Shown piece by piece: positions 1-8,912 of a stretch of 49,878 nt of DNA. The notes under the pieces are model-generated. The model saw only the letters and a list, made by a program, of their open reading frames with translations. It was not told where the DNA came from and did not search any database. The translations under genes and the position numbers were made by a program. This DNA comes from Alphaproteobacteria bacterium. Its GTDB lineage: Bacteria; Pseudomonadota; Alphaproteobacteria; UBA6615. How positions within the stretch are numbered: position 1 is the first letter of the stretch; each line of letters opens with the position of its first letter. The DNA lies in the NCBI GenBank assembly GCA_003230015.1, contig QIGO01000067.1:1-49878 (forward strand). The letters run 5' to 3'.

Positions 1-52
1 CGAGACGGCCGCGAATTGCGGCCCGCCGGCCCTCCGGCGCGCCCGCGCAGAC

Positions 53-69
53 GTGGACCAAAGGTCCAC
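53..69. repeat. Perfect 7-bp inverted repeat
   Basis: GTGGACC and GGTCCAC flank an AAA spacer, giving a perfect 7-bp inverted repeat. It could be an operator or a short hairpin at the end of a gene to the left of the window. There is no T-run after it on either strand, so a classical terminator is not well supported. Confidence 0.4.
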
Positions 70-75
70 TGTCGT

Positions 76-140
76 GAGCGACCAAGACTCTTCTCGCGAG
101 CGCAACAGACTCTTCTCGTCAGCGACAAAAACACTCAACA
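76..140. repeat. Degenerate tandem repeat, about 22-bp unit
   Basis: Two adjacent 22-base units (76-97 and 98-119) share the pattern GAGCG, then an A/C-rich stretch, then AGACTCTTCTCG. A third decayed partial unit starting CAGCGACAAAA follows at 120-140. Each of the first two units contains GACTC, a GANTC site that the CcrM methyltransferase encoded at 34538 would be expected to recognise. The repeat lies just downstream of the stop of the minus-strand VOC gene. Its function is unknown. Confidence 0.45.
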
Positions 141-146
141 AAAAAA

Positions 147-1043
147 CTAGCTCTCGCTGCCCCAGCCGAATTCCAGCAGCACGCCGCAGGCCTGTTCCGC
201 CGACACCAGCACGGTGCCGTCGGGCTCGCGTTCATACTCGATTTGCTGACCGGAAAGGTAGAGCGCCGTGGCTTTCGGGTCGCGCACGGCCAGGGTCAGC
301 GCCGCCAGCCGAGGCAGGCTCAGCGTCGTGTCCAGCGCCACATCATAATGGCGTTTGGGGAATGCCTTGGGTGTCACAAACAGCAATGTCCCGTTGCCTG
401 TCGCCACGCTAAGAGCGCCGCGGCGCACATCGCCGCGAATGGCATCGGCGCCGAACAATGTGCCATAGCCCTCGCGGACCCCGTCCAGGGACTCCATCAC
501 CACCGTCACCTCGGCGATGGCATGTGCCCCATTCGGGTGTGACAGCAAATCCGGCCGACGCAGCAAATCTGCGGTCAGATGGTGGAATGCATCCAGTTGC
601 AGGCCTGGTGTCAACTCTGCGGGCAGCGGCACCAGCTTGAAGCGCAATGTCTGCTCGCCATCGGCATATCCGATCAGCCGGCCCAGATCCCGTGTCGGTT
701 GTGCCGGGTAGCCGAGACCGTTGAGCCAATCGGCCAGCTGCGAGGCATCCTCCGTGCCCAGCCGGATCTTATAAAGCCCGTCGCCACCGGCGAGAAACTC
801 ATCGAGATCGCTGACATATTGGCTGCCATCGACTATGCCCAGCAGTTCCACATAATCATCGGGGAAAACGATGGTGTAGTTTGCCGTGCCCCAACCGATA
901 TGCCGTCCCCGCGGCGCCACCGTAAAACCAAGCCGCGTAAATGTGTCCCGGGCAACTTCGAGGTCGCTGACGCCGATGCGCGCATGATCGATCCCCGTGA
1001 CCGGACGCCGGGCTGTTTCTTGATCGACCACATTCATCGTCAT
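147..1043 (-). CDS. VOC-family (glyoxalase-like) protein
   Basis: A 298-residue protein with the layout of a two-module vicinal oxygen chelate (VOC) protein. The N-terminal half opens with GIDHARIGVSDLE, a typical first strand carrying a potential metal-ligand His, and continues through a YTIVFPDDYVELLGI segment. The C-terminal half repeats the fold in weaker form. It most resembles the Glyoxalase_3-like group of about 290 residues; members can be dioxygenases, lyases or of unknown activity, so the substrate cannot be assigned. The ATG at 1043 has an AGAGG ribosome-binding site just upstream; a second ATG lies two codons in. It follows mtnP on the same strand after a 172-base gap, so cotranscription is possible but not shown. 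It may be unrelated in function to mtnP. Confidence 0.8.
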   Translation of the reverse strand: MTMNVVDQETARRPVTGIDHARIGVSDLEVARDTFTRLGFTVAPRGRHIGWGTANYTIVFPDDYVELLGIVDGSQYVSDLDEFLAGGDGLYKIRLGTEDASQLADWLNGLGYPAQPTRDLGRLIGYADGEQTLRFKLVPLPAELTPGLQLDAFHHLTADLLRRPDLLSHPNGAHAIAEVTVVMESLDGVREGYGTLFGADAIRGDVRRGALSVATGNGTLLFVTPKAFPKRHYDVALDTTLSLPRLAALTLAVRDPKATALYLSGQQIEYEREPDGTVLVSAEQACGVLLEFGWGSES

Positions 1044-1215
1044 GCTGGGCCTCTGCCCTTCTCACAATGCACCGTGTAGCCAGGCCCGCCCCGGTGCGAG
1101 CGCGGCCAATGGCAACACGGACCTATCCAAACGGAGAGCCCCTAGGGCACAGGCCCCGCAAGGCACTACCCCCTCCGCAGTATATATTGAAACACGGTTG
1201 CCGCTTCCCGGCAAA

Positions 1216-2109
1216 CTATCGCGACGATCCCAGGACCCGCCCCGCCACCGCGTCGAGTCGGTCACACAGCGCCCCGTCGCGGCTGCCGGGCGCGGTAATG
1301 AGCGCGTTATCCAGCGCCCGCTGGCACCCGGCGCCGCAAATTTCCCCTCGCCGCGCCAATTTTTCCGCCGCCGCCGCCACCAGCTCTTTTGCCCTGCCGG
1401 CATTCGCCAACAAGACCGCGATCACCTTATCCACTGTCACCGCGTCATCATCGTCATGCCAGCAATCATAGTCGGTGACCATGGCGACGGTGGCATAACA
1501 AATCTCTGCCTCCCGCGCCAACTTCGCTTCCGGCATGTTGGTCATCCCGATCACCGAGCAACCCCAGCTGCGATACAACGCCGATTCCGCGCGGCTCGAG
1601 AATTGCGGCCCTTCCATCACCAGATAGGTGCCGCCCCGCACCATCTCGACGCCCACATCCCCCGCCGCGGCCATCAGCGCATCGCCTAGCCGGCCGCATA
1701 CCGGGTCCGCCATGCTCACATGGGCCACCATGCCGTTGCCGAAAAAGCTCTTGTCGCGGGCAAAAGTACGGTCGATGAACTGATCCACCAGGACGAACAC
1801 GCCCGGCACCAACTCTTCGCGCAACGACCCCACCGCCGACAGGGAGATAATTTCGGTCACGCCAACCCGCTTCAACGCGTCGATATTGGCCCGGAAATTG
1901 AGTTCCGACGGCGCCAGGCGGTGGCCGCGCCCATGACGCGGCAAAAAAACCAATTGCTGCCCGCCCAAGGCCCCGAACATCAAATCATCCGAGGGCTCGC
2001 CGAAAGGCGACTCAACACTCTCCCAGCGGACATTCTCCAAGCCGTCGATATCGTAGACGCCACTGCCGCCGATAATACCAACGACCGGCGGCACCCCAGG
2101 CACACTCAC
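1216..2109 (-). CDS. mtnP: S-methyl-5'-thioadenosine phosphorylase
   Basis: This enzyme cleaves methylthioadenosine with phosphate to adenine and 5-methylthioribose 1-phosphate, recycling the by-product of polyamine synthesis. The family signature is clear: IGGSGVY near the N-terminus (phosphate binding), PRHGRGH, LSAVGSL, then VMEGPQFSSRAES and IGMTNMPEAKLAREAEI, which form the purine and ribose pocket, followed by VTDYDCWH. About 297 residues is normal for the family. No ATG is available near the N-terminus; the GTG at 2109 is preferred because GGGGAGG lies 8 bases upstream, whereas the GTG at 2130 has no ribosome-binding site. It lies 81 bases downstream of petC on the same strand, so it is probably at the end of the petABC transcription unit, an arrangement seen in other alphaproteobacteria. 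Confidence 0.93.
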   Translation of the reverse strand: MSVPGVPPVVGIIGGSGVYDIDGLENVRWESVESPFGEPSDDLMFGALGGQQLVFLPRHGRGHRLAPSELNFRANIDALKRVGVTEIISLSAVGSLREELVPGVFVLVDQFIDRTFARDKSFFGNGMVAHVSMADPVCGRLGDALMAAAGDVGVEMVRGGTYLVMEGPQFSSRAESALYRSWGCSVIGMTNMPEAKLAREAEICYATVAMVTDYDCWHDDDDAVTVDKVIAVLLANAGRAKELVAAAAEKLARRGEICGAGCQRALDNALITAPGSRDGALCDRLDAVAGRVLGSSR

Positions 2110-2190
2110 CGACCCGGCCTCCCCATCCACTATGCGTGGCCAACCACATGGGCTAAGCCCACCAACCCATCGGCCGCAACGACTTGCGTG

Positions 2191-2967
2191 TTAATGAAGG
2201 TCTGCCCACATTTTGCGCTTCGAAGCGTATAGCAGCCCGGCCAGGATAATCAGAAAGATAACGACAACAAACCCCGTTTGTTTGCGCCGCTCCAATTCCG
2301 GTTCGGCGGCCCATGCCAGGAATGCGGAAACATCACGCGACATTTGTTCGGCTGTTGCCGCCGTCCCATCGGCATATTCCACCGCATCGTCGAACAGCGG
2401 CTCGGGCATGGCGATTGTCCAGGATTTGAAGTAGGGGTTGTATTCCGTGCCCGGGCTCGGCTCCAGACTTTCCGGCAGTTCCTCGCCATAACCGGTGAGC
2501 AACGCGTAAACATAGTCCGGCCCCGACCGTATTTTGGTAATCAGTGTCAGATCCGGCGGAAAGGCGCCGCCATTAGCGGCCCGCGCCTGTTGCTCATTGT
2601 CGAACGGCTGGAAATAGGGGTCCGAGGGCCGTGCCGGCCGCTCGAAGCTGTCGCCAAATTCGTCCGGACCGTCGACGACGTCATTCTCGGCCGCGATCGC
2701 TTTTATTTCCTCCGCGGACAACCCGATTCCGATCAGATGCCGATAGGCCAAGAACTCAAGCGAATGGCAGCTCGCGCAAACTCGATTGAACACATTGAAC
2801 CCGCGCTGCAACTCGGCCCGGTCGAATTTTCCGAATATCCCGTCGAACGACCATTCCTGTTCGGTCGGCTTGCGCGGCTTGCCATCCTCCGACGCTGTAG
2901 CGGCAACCAGGGGCAATGCAACCAGCGCTGCAACGCCGACGAAACCAATCCCCAAGCGACCCAGCAT
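2191..2967 (-). CDS. petC: Cytochrome c1 of the bc1 complex
   Basis: Membrane-anchored c-type cytochrome of ubiquinol-cytochrome c reductase; it passes electrons from the Rieske protein to a periplasmic cytochrome c. The 258-residue protein has an N-terminal signal peptide (residues 1-25), the haem-binding CASCH motif at residues 64-68, a probable axial Met in TIAMPEP near residue 200, and a C-terminal membrane anchor (about residues 228-248) followed by the basic tail KRKMW. The start is set by an ATGA overlap: its ATG at 2967 shares a base with the TGA stop of petB, pointing to translational coupling. A longer open frame exists upstream but runs inside petB and would bury the signal peptide. 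It is the third gene of petABC. Confidence 0.96.
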   Translation of the reverse strand: MLGRLGIGFVGVAALVALPLVAATASEDGKPRKPTEQEWSFDGIFGKFDRAELQRGFNVFNRVCASCHSLEFLAYRHLIGIGLSAEEIKAIAAENDVVDGPDEFGDSFERPARPSDPYFQPFDNEQQARAANGGAFPPDLTLITKIRSGPDYVYALLTGYGEELPESLEPSPGTEYNPYFKSWTIAMPEPLFDDAVEYADGTAATAEQMSRDVSAFLAWAAEPELERRKQTGFVVVIFLIILAGLLYASKRKMWADLH

Positions 2968-4292
2968 CACGCCTTCTCCATCGGCTTGGCGGCGGCCCCG
3001 GAGCCCACCGGCCCACCACCTTTTTGAGTTCCCAGGACTGCCGCCGAGATACTTTCCGGCAACGGCAGCGGTCTCTCGAACCGACCCAGCAAGGGCAATA
3101 CGACAAGGAAGTGGATGAAGTACCACGCCGTCGTGATGCGCCCGAGAGCGAGGAAGTCAAACGACTCGATGCCCTCGAATACCGTTTCGTTTGGCGGTTT
3201 TCCGCCCACATAACCAAGCACCAGCACATTGGCGATGAAGATCCAAAAGAACCACCTGAAAATCGGCCGGAACTTACCGCTGCGCACTTTCGCGGTATCC
3301 AGCCAGGGCAACACGAACAACACGAATATCGACGCGAACATGGCGATCACACCGGCCAACTTCGCCTCGATAAACCAGATTGCGGGCACCGCGCGCAGGA
3401 TCGCGAAGAATGGCAGGAAATACCATTCCGGCACGATTTCCTCCGGCGTCTTTAAGAAATCGGCTCTTTCGTAATTCTCCGGCTCGGAGAAAAAGTCCGG
3501 CGCGAAGAACACCACGATGGCAAAAATCACCAAAAACACGCCGAGGCCGAAACTGTCCTTGATTGTGTAATAGGGATGGAAGGGCACCGTGTCTTGTTTG
3601 CTCTTCGGCTCAATCCCCAAAGGGTTGTTCGAGCCCGTGACATGCAGCGCCACCACATGCAATCCCACCACCCCGACAATCAGGAACGGCAGCAGAAAAT
3701 GCAGGGCATAAAACCGGTTCAACGTCGGGTTAGCGACCGTGAAGCCACCCCACAGCCATGTCACCACCGCGTCGCCCACCAACGGGATGGCCGAGAACAG
3801 ATTGGTGATAACCGTCGCGCCCCAGAAGCTCAGCTGCCCCCAGGGCAGCACATAGCCCATGAAGGATGTTGCCATCATCAGCAGCAGGATCACCACGCCC
3901 AGCATCCACAGCAATTCGCGCGGTGCCTTGAACGAGCCGTAATACATGCCGCGGAATAAGTGGATATAGACAACGATAAAGAAGAATGACGCCCCGTTCA
4001 CATGCACCAGCCGGATAAACCAGCCTGAATTCACATCCCGCATGATCCGCTGGACCGAGGCGAACGCCAGATCCACATGCGGCGTGTATTGCATCGCCAG
4101 CCACAGCCCGGTGACGATCATCGTCACCAGCAGGAACATGGCCAGCGCGCCGAAATTCCACCAATAGTTGAAATTCCGTGGCGCTGGGTACTCGCCATAT
4201 TCTTTTTGCATGTAGGAGAAGATCGGCAGCCGGCTGTCGATCCACTTGACCAGTCCGCCCCCGGCACCGGTTTCGATAGAATTTGCGCTCAT
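2967..4292 (-). CDS. petB: Cytochrome b of the bc1 complex
   Basis: The eight-helix core subunit of the cytochrome bc1 complex, holding haems bL and bH and the two quinone sites. Haem-ligating His residues appear in the second helix ([15 protein letters not shown]) and the fourth (LHFLLPF and LHVVALH). The Qo-site PEWY motif is present in [12 protein letters not shown]. At about 441 residues it is full length and separate from c1, unlike fused fbcH genes. An in-frame GTG at 4316 would overlap petA; the ATG at 4292 is preferred, with GAGGCAGGGG upstream and a 13-base gap from the petA stop. The C-terminus extends about 30 residues past the last helix and is Gly/Ala-rich. Confidence 0.96.
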   Translation of the reverse strand: MSANSIETGAGGGLVKWIDSRLPIFSYMQKEYGEYPAPRNFNYWWNFGALAMFLLVTMIVTGLWLAMQYTPHVDLAFASVQRIMRDVNSGWFIRLVHVNGASFFFIVVYIHLFRGMYYGSFKAPRELLWMLGVVILLLMMATSFMGYVLPWGQLSFWGATVITNLFSAIPLVGDAVVTWLWGGFTVANPTLNRFYALHFLLPFLIVGVVGLHVVALHVTGSNNPLGIEPKSKQDTVPFHPYYTIKDSFGLGVFLVIFAIVVFFAPDFFSEPENYERADFLKTPEEIVPEWYFLPFFAILRAVPAIWFIEAKLAGVIAMFASIFVLFVLPWLDTAKVRSGKFRPIFRWFFWIFIANVLVLGYVGGKPPNETVFEGIESFDFLALGRITTAWYFIHFLVVLPLLGRFERPLPLPESISAAVLGTQKGGGPVGSGAAAKPMEKA

Positions 4293-4305
4293 GGCCGCCC
4301 CTGCC

Positions 4306-4848
4306 TCAGCCGACACGTATGGAACTATCGGTCAAAAACGCATATTCCGGAACGTCCAGATTGCGCGGTGCCGGCCCCTTGCGGATTCGGCCTGATGTGT
4401 CGTAGTGGGAACCGTGGCAGGGACAGAACCAGCCGTCGTACTCGCCCCGGTTGTCGTCTGTTTTCTGTCCCAGTGGGACGCAGCCCAGATGTGTGCAGAT
4501 ACCCACGACCACCAGCCATTCCGGCTTCAAGACGCGCTCGCCATCGCTTTGCGGGTCGGGCAAATCCTCCGGCAGCAGGTTGGCCAGGGCGATTTCTTCT
4601 TCCGTGCGATGGCGGATGAACACCGGCTTGCCGCGCCACACCACGGTCACGCTTTGCCCGACCTCGATCGCCGAGAGATCCGCCTCGGTACTCGCCAATG
4701 CCAACACGTCGGCCGATGGGTTCCACGCGTCAATGAATGGCCAAATTGCCGCCGCACCGATGGCTGCCGCAAACGCCCCTGTCGTTATGTACAGGAAGTC
4801 CCGACGGCCCTCGTCATGCCCGTCATGGTCTTGCACCTGTTCGCTCAT
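4306..4848 (-). CDS. petA: Rieske iron-sulfur subunit of the bc1 complex
   Basis: The 180-residue Rieske protein of ubiquinol-cytochrome c reductase. Its mobile head carries a 2Fe-2S cluster that shuttles electrons from quinol at the Qo site to cytochrome c1. The N-terminus has a twin-Arg-like motif (RRDFLY, residues 15-20) before a single membrane helix (about 22-39), consistent with Tat export as an uncleaved anchor. The cluster motifs are CTHLGC (C118 and H120 as ligands, C123 in the disulfide) and CPCHGSHYD (C142 and H145 as ligands, C144 in the disulfide). It is the first gene of petABC, so the operon promoter should lie in the 205-base gap shared with trmL. Confidence 0.96.
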   Translation of the reverse strand: MSEQVQDHDGHDEGRRDFLYITTGAFAAAIGAAAIWPFIDAWNPSADVLALASTEADLSAIEVGQSVTVVWRGKPVFIRHRTEEEIALANLLPEDLPDPQSDGERVLKPEWLVVVGICTHLGCVPLGQKTDDNRGEYDGWFCPCHGSHYDTSGRIRKGPAPRNLDVPEYAFLTDSSIRVG

Positions 4849-4907
4849 TGTCGTCGCAACCCCCTACTGCGCGGCCCCGCAACCGGACGCTACCGCCATG
4901 CTCGCAG

Positions 4908-4921
4908 GTCACAAATGTGAC
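4908..4921. promoter_or_regulatory. Palindrome in the petA/trmL divergent gap
   Basis: GTCACA and TGTGAC flank an AA spacer, giving a perfect 14-base palindrome 60 bases upstream of petA and 133 bases upstream of trmL. Its symmetry and position suit a dimeric regulator site controlling petABC. It is not a classic CRP or FNR consensus, because the half sites face the other way, so the binding protein is unknown. Confidence 0.35.
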
Positions 4922-5053
4922 ACCGTGACGCGGGCGATAAGAACCACCTCGGCAAATGCCGGGGCGGGTATAGTCCAAATAGCCGAACTTGCATAGCCCG
5001 CGCAACCATCCTCTGGAAACCATTTACACCGCCACCACCCAGGTCACTTGCCC

Positions 5054-5515
5054 ATGCGACTCGCCCTCTACCAGCCTGACATACCCCAGAACGCCGGTGC
5101 CATGATGCGCTTGGCCGCTTGCCTTCATGTCGCCCTGGACCTTATTGAACCGGCGGGTTTCGTGCATTCCAACCGCCATCTGCGCCGCGCCGGCATGGAC
5201 TATCTCGACGATCTCGATTTCACCCGGCACGACTCTTGGGACGCCTATTTGCAGGCCCCGCGTGGCCGCCTGATTCTTCTCACCACCAAGGCCGATTTAT
5301 CTTATCTCGAGCCCACCTATCGCCGCGATGACACATTGTTGGTGGGTCGCGAGTCGGCAGGTGTCCCGCCCGCCGTGCACGACACCGCCGACATCCGTGT
5401 CCGCGTGCCCATGGCCCCCGGCCTGCGCTCCCTGAACGTGGCGCTTGCCGCGGCAATGGTGCTAGGTGAGGCGATGCGGCAAACTCAACAATTCCCCACC
5501 CGAGGCCACCGATGA
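5054..5515 (+). CDS. trmL: tRNA (cytidine/uridine-34 2'-O)-methyltransferase
   Basis: A small SPOUT-class methyltransferase that puts a 2'-O-methyl group on the wobble base of tRNA-Leu isoacceptors. Its 153 residues match TrmL. Visible motifs are the N-terminal [18 protein letters not shown] (family signature), [11 protein letters not shown] in the knotted SAM site, and the C-terminal [18 protein letters not shown] segment that completes the trefoil knot. A TTG at 5048 is in frame, but the ATG at 5054 with AGGTCA upstream is the better start. The stop overlaps the hemF start as ATGA, so the two are almost certainly cotranscribed. Confidence 0.93.
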   Translation: MRLALYQPDIPQNAGAMMRLAACLHVALDLIEPAGFVHSNRHLRRAGMDYLDDLDFTRHDSWDAYLQAPRGRLILLTTKADLSYLEPTYRRDDTLLVGRESAGVPPAVHDTADIRVRVPMAPGLRSLNVALAAAMVLGEAMRQTQQFPTRGHR

Positions 5516-6375
5516 CCGAGACCACCGACAGGCAGCAGCGGGCCAGCGCCTGGTTTGCCCAATTGCGTGATGACATATGTGCCGCCTTCGAGGCTTGCGA
5601 GGATGCGCACACCGGCACATACGCCGATCGGCCTGCCGGCCGGTTCGAGCGCAAATCCTGGCGCCGCGACACTGGCGAGCCCGGCGACGGCGGCGGTGGC
5701 GTGATGGCCGTCATGCATGGCCGGGTCTTCGAGAAAGTCGGTGTCAATATTTCCACGGTGCATGGCAGCTTCTCCGAGGAGTTCCGCAACAACATACCTG
5801 GTGCCGGCGACGACGGCGGATTTTGGGCCAGCGGCATTTCCCTGGTTGCCCACCTGCACTCCCCTTTGGTCCCCGCTGTGCATATGAATACCCGGCATAT
5901 CGTCACCACCAAGAGTTGGTTCGGCGGCGGCGGCGACCTCAATCCCAGTCATCCCAACGACCGCGACACCGCAGACTTCCACGGCGCCTTCAAAGCCGCC
6001 TGCGACGCCCACGAAGTTGCCGACTACGAGAAATACAAGAACTGGTGCGACGAATATTTTTTCAACAAACATCGCGGCGTCCCGCGCGGTGTCGGCGGTA
6101 TTTTCTACGACTATCTCGACAGCGGCGACTGGTCGGCTGATTTCGCTTTTACCCAGGATGTCGGGCGCGCCTTTTTGAACACCTACCCAGCACTGGTGCG
6201 CCGCCGCCAGAATGAACCCTGGACCGACGAGCAACGCCACCGCCAGCTGGTTAAGCGCGGCCACTATGCCGAGTTTAATCTCCTCTACGACCGCGGTACT
6301 CAGTTCGGCTTAAAGACCGGCGGCAATGTAGAGGCCATACTGATGTCCTTGCCGCCGGTCGCCATCTGGCCATAG
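5512..6375 (+). CDS. hemF: Oxygen-dependent coproporphyrinogen III oxidase
   Basis: Catalyses the aerobic oxidative decarboxylation of coproporphyrinogen III to protoporphyrinogen IX in haem biosynthesis, in the cytoplasm. The 287-residue sequence is unmistakable: [20 protein letters not shown] near residue 60, [20 protein letters not shown], the [18 protein letters not shown] region, [20 protein letters not shown] and a C-terminal MSLPPVAIW. It is full length. Its ATG overlaps the trmL stop by four bases (ATGA), so translation is probably coupled. Haem made here supplies the bc1 complex encoded on the opposite side of the gap, a sensible although not exclusive pairing. Confidence 0.97.
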   Translation: MTETTDRQQRASAWFAQLRDDICAAFEACEDAHTGTYADRPAGRFERKSWRRDTGEPGDGGGGVMAVMHGRVFEKVGVNISTVHGSFSEEFRNNIPGAGDDGGFWASGISLVAHLHSPLVPAVHMNTRHIVTTKSWFGGGGDLNPSHPNDRDTADFHGAFKAACDAHEVADYEKYKNWCDEYFFNKHRGVPRGVGGIFYDYLDSGDWSADFAFTQDVGRAFLNTYPALVRRRQNEPWTDEQRHRQLVKRGHYAEFNLLYDRGTQFGLKTGGNVEAILMSLPPVAIWP

Positions 6376-6416
6376 CCGGCACCCTCTGCCGGGCCAGGCA
6401 GTAAGAGGACTCAAAA

Positions 6417-6956
6417 ATGACACCGCGCCTTCGGCTTTTCCTGCCCTTCATGCTGTTGTTGTGGCCGCTGCCTGCCACCGCCCAGCCCTTGCCCATCGAC
6501 GCCTTTTACGGGCAGTTCCAGGGTTCTGGCGTCGCCGAGAACGATGACAGCCTCTATTTCGGGGTTACGGTCCGCGACGTCGATGTTCGCATCGGCCCTC
6601 GCGATCAGGGCTTTTATGTCGAATGGACCAGCGTCATCCGCAGCGGCGGCGACCCCGACAATCCGCAGATTCGCCGCCGCACCAGCCGTGTCGACTTTCA
6701 GCCCGGCGACCGCCCCGGCATTTTCCCGGCCAGCGACAGCGGCGAATTGCTGGCTGGTGAGCCGGTAATTTGGGCCCGGGTGGCCGATCAGACCCTGACC
6801 ATTCACGTCATCGCCCTGGGTGACGATGGCGGTTACCGGATCCAGACTTATGACCGCACCCTGACCGGCAACGGCATGGAGCTGCGCTTCAAAAGCATTC
6901 GTGACGGCGAGCCGGTTCGCTTGGTCAGCGCCCGCCTTGTTAAAGTCGCCAACTGA
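6417..6956 (+). CDS. Exported protein of unknown function, paralogue A
   Basis: A 179-residue protein not assignable to a named family. Residues 1-22 form a signal peptide (hydrophobic core ending ATA, then Q), so the mature protein of about 157 residues is periplasmic or outer-membrane associated. The mature part looks beta-rich with alternating polar and hydrophobic residues, and contains no Cys. It aligns along its length with the next gene (7055-7618): shared elements are YxGxG near the mature N-terminus, RDxDVxI, GFxxxW plus VIR, a GIF turn, LxGEPxxWA, QxYxRTL and a final RD segment. AAGAGG precedes the ATG. It follows hemF by 41 bases and may be cotranscribed with it. Confidence 0.85.
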   Translation: MTPRLRLFLPFMLLLWPLPATAQPLPIDAFYGQFQGSGVAENDDSLYFGVTVRDVDVRIGPRDQGFYVEWTSVIRSGGDPDNPQIRRRTSRVDFQPGDRPGIFPASDSGELLAGEPVIWARVADQTLTIHVIALGDDGGYRIQTYDRTLTGNGMELRFKSIRDGEPVRLVSARLVKVAN

Positions 6957-7054
6957 CGCCATTTGTCAGCAGGTAACGGTGTTTTTACCACCTTGGCCTG
7001 AGGCTGCGCAGGATCGGCTCGCATCGGCTTGGGCCAGCAACGGAGATTTAAGCG

Positions 7055-7618
7055 ATGACACCAACTAGCTTCCGCATTCTGACATTCATCGCTGTCTTGC
7101 TATTGGCGGTCCCCGCCTATGCCCAAAGCAGCCTCGACCCGTTCATGGGCACCTATGTTGGCAGCGGCGTTGGCGTGCGCGACGGCAAACCCGACGAACA
7201 GCGCGACATGGATGTCACCATAGAACCCTACAAGAATGGTGGTTTCACGTTGAAATGGATCACCGTCATTCGCGGCCCCAGCGGCGAACGCGCCGGCGCC
7301 GACGTCAAACGGCGCGGGATCACCGAGAGCTTTCTGCCTTCGGAAGATATCCCGGGTGTTTTCATTCGCGCGCCTGAGGGCACTTTGTTCAAAAAGGCCG
7401 AATTGCCCAACCCTCTGCGCGGCGAGCCCATGCGCTGGGCGTCTATCAACGCCGAGACCATGACCGTATATTCCCTGGGCATCACCGCGACAGGTGGCTC
7501 GGAGCTGCAGATTTACCACCGCACCCTGTCCCCCAGCGGCATCGAGGCCGATTTCCTGCGCATGCGGGACGAGCAAGTGGTGCTTCGTGTCACCGGCAAA
7601 CTAACCCGCACTGAGTAG
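7055..7618 (+). CDS. Exported protein of unknown function, paralogue B
   Basis: A 187-residue protein with a clean signal peptide (residues 1-23, ending AYA before Q). The mature domain is homologous to that of the gene just upstream, with matching blocks YVGSGV, RDMDVTIEP, GGFTLKWITVIR, GVFIR, LRGEPMRWA, LQIYHRTL and the closing RDEQ. It carries a few extra residues around GEPMRWA and PNPLRGEP. The pair arose by tandem duplication, and divergence is substantial, so it is old. The 98-base gap before it holds GGAGAT as ribosome-binding site. It could be a lipocalin-like or other small barrel; I cannot assign a ligand or activity. It converges on cca with a single base between the two stop codons. 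Confidence 0.85.
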   Translation: MTPTSFRILTFIAVLLLAVPAYAQSSLDPFMGTYVGSGVGVRDGKPDEQRDMDVTIEPYKNGGFTLKWITVIRGPSGERAGADVKRRGITESFLPSEDIPGVFIRAPEGTLFKKAELPNPLRGEPMRWASINAETMTVYSLGITATGGSELQIYHRTLSPSGIEADFLRMRDEQVVLRVTGKLTRTE

Positions 7619-7619
7619 G

Positions 7620-8894
7620 TCAGGCGTCCGCCGCCACCATCTCCCCAAGCCGTGCCAGGCACGCCTCGCGGTCGGCGCTAAAATCGCCGGCGATCCACCA
7701 TTCCTCCAGTTCCCGTAGAAGCCGCCCGATAGCCGGTCCCCTGGCCACCCCCAGCGCCCGCACATCGCCGCCACGGACCGGCAACAGCGGCGGCGGCCAT
7801 TGCCCCGCCAGCGCCAACAATGCCTGCCAGGCTTCATCGCGCCCCTGGTCCTGTACCACCCCTTTGGCCACCTGATCGGCCCAGGCCAAAAGCACCGAAT
7901 CGACAAAATCCGCCTTGCCAAGCCGATACAGCAACGCCCGTTGTGCTGGCGGCGAAACCACTTTGTCTAGGTCCAGCGGTATCTTCGCCATCGCCGCCAG
8001 CCGCGACTTTTGTGCGTTTGACAGGCGCAACCGCTCAGCGGCCGGCCCCGCACCGCCTTCATCGGTCGCCAGCATTGCCGCCAGCCGCCGCAACGGGTCG
8101 CCACCCACGGTCCGGTCTTCGATTGGCACCAGCGCTGCCAACCGATCGATAACCAGCGCCTCTGGCAACACTAATTTGAGTATCCCCTGACCCGCCATCA
8201 GGCTCAGCACCGGCGCCGGGTCTTGCGCCCCAAGCAGGCGCAGCAATTCGTGCGCCACCCGCTCCCCCGGCAGGCTCACCAGCAGTGGCGCCATTGCCGT
8301 GCACGCCGCCAACGCCGCCTTGTCTGCCGGCGCCCGCCCGTAAACCGCCTGAAAGCGAAAAAACCGCAACAACCGCAGCACATCCTCGGTGATCCGCTGT
8401 TGCGCATCGCCGACAAAACGCACCCGCCGTGCCCGCAGATCTTCCAGCCCGCCCACCGGGTCATAGATCGCGCCGTCGCCATCGGCATAGAGTGCGTTGA
8501 GGGTAAAATCCCGCCGCCCGGCGTCGGCGGCCCAATCATCGATGAAGGCCACCGTCGCCCGCCGCCCGTCGGTCTCCACATCTGCCCGCAAAGTCGTGAT
8601 CTCAAAATGCTTGAAGGGAGAATCGGGATCGTCGACGACGGCGGTCACCGTGCCATGCTCGATCCCCGTCGGCACCGTTCGCACCCCTGCCTTTTTCAGC
8701 CGGTCCATCACCTCGGCCGGCAGCAACGGCGTCGCGATATCCACATCGCTGACATCCCGGTCCAGCAGCATGTCGCGCACGCATCCGCCGACAAAGCGTG
8801 CTGGCGGACCATTCGCTGTCAGGGCCTCGACCACGCGCCGCACCGCCGGGGACCTCATCCAGGCCTTCGGCTCGATCCTTTCCGCCGGCTGCAT
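7620..8894 (-). CDS. cca: CCA tRNA nucleotidyltransferase / poly(A) polymerase family
   Basis: A class II nucleotidyltransferase that builds or repairs the 3' CCA of tRNAs. The 424-residue protein has the signature GGCVRDMLLDR followed by DVDIAT (the DxD metal-binding pair) at about residues 33-55, then RRDFTLNALY, the GG-DL-RRVRFVGD segment and RITEDVLRLLRFFRF, which forms the nucleotide-selecting helices. The C-terminal third is helical and variable. The ATG at 8894 is preferred over an in-frame GTG at 8903, with GGAAG upstream. It ends a minus-strand run with DUF6111, NUDIX and DUF1285 genes, an order conserved in many alphaproteobacteria. Confidence 0.94.
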   Translation of the reverse strand: MQPAERIEPKAWMRSPAVRRVVEALTANGPPARFVGGCVRDMLLDRDVSDVDIATPLLPAEVMDRLKKAGVRTVPTGIEHGTVTAVVDDPDSPFKHFEITTLRADVETDGRRATVAFIDDWAADAGRRDFTLNALYADGDGAIYDPVGGLEDLRARRVRFVGDAQQRITEDVLRLLRFFRFQAVYGRAPADKAALAACTAMAPLLVSLPGERVAHELLRLLGAQDPAPVLSLMAGQGILKLVLPEALVIDRLAALVPIEDRTVGGDPLRRLAAMLATDEGGAGPAAERLRLSNAQKSRLAAMAKIPLDLDKVVSPPAQRALLYRLGKADFVDSVLLAWADQVAKGVVQDQGRDEAWQALLALAGQWPPPLLPVRGGDVRALGVARGPAIGRLLRELEEWWIAGDFSADREACLARLGEMVAADA

Positions 8895-8912
8895 GTTTCC
8901 CACTTCCGGAAT

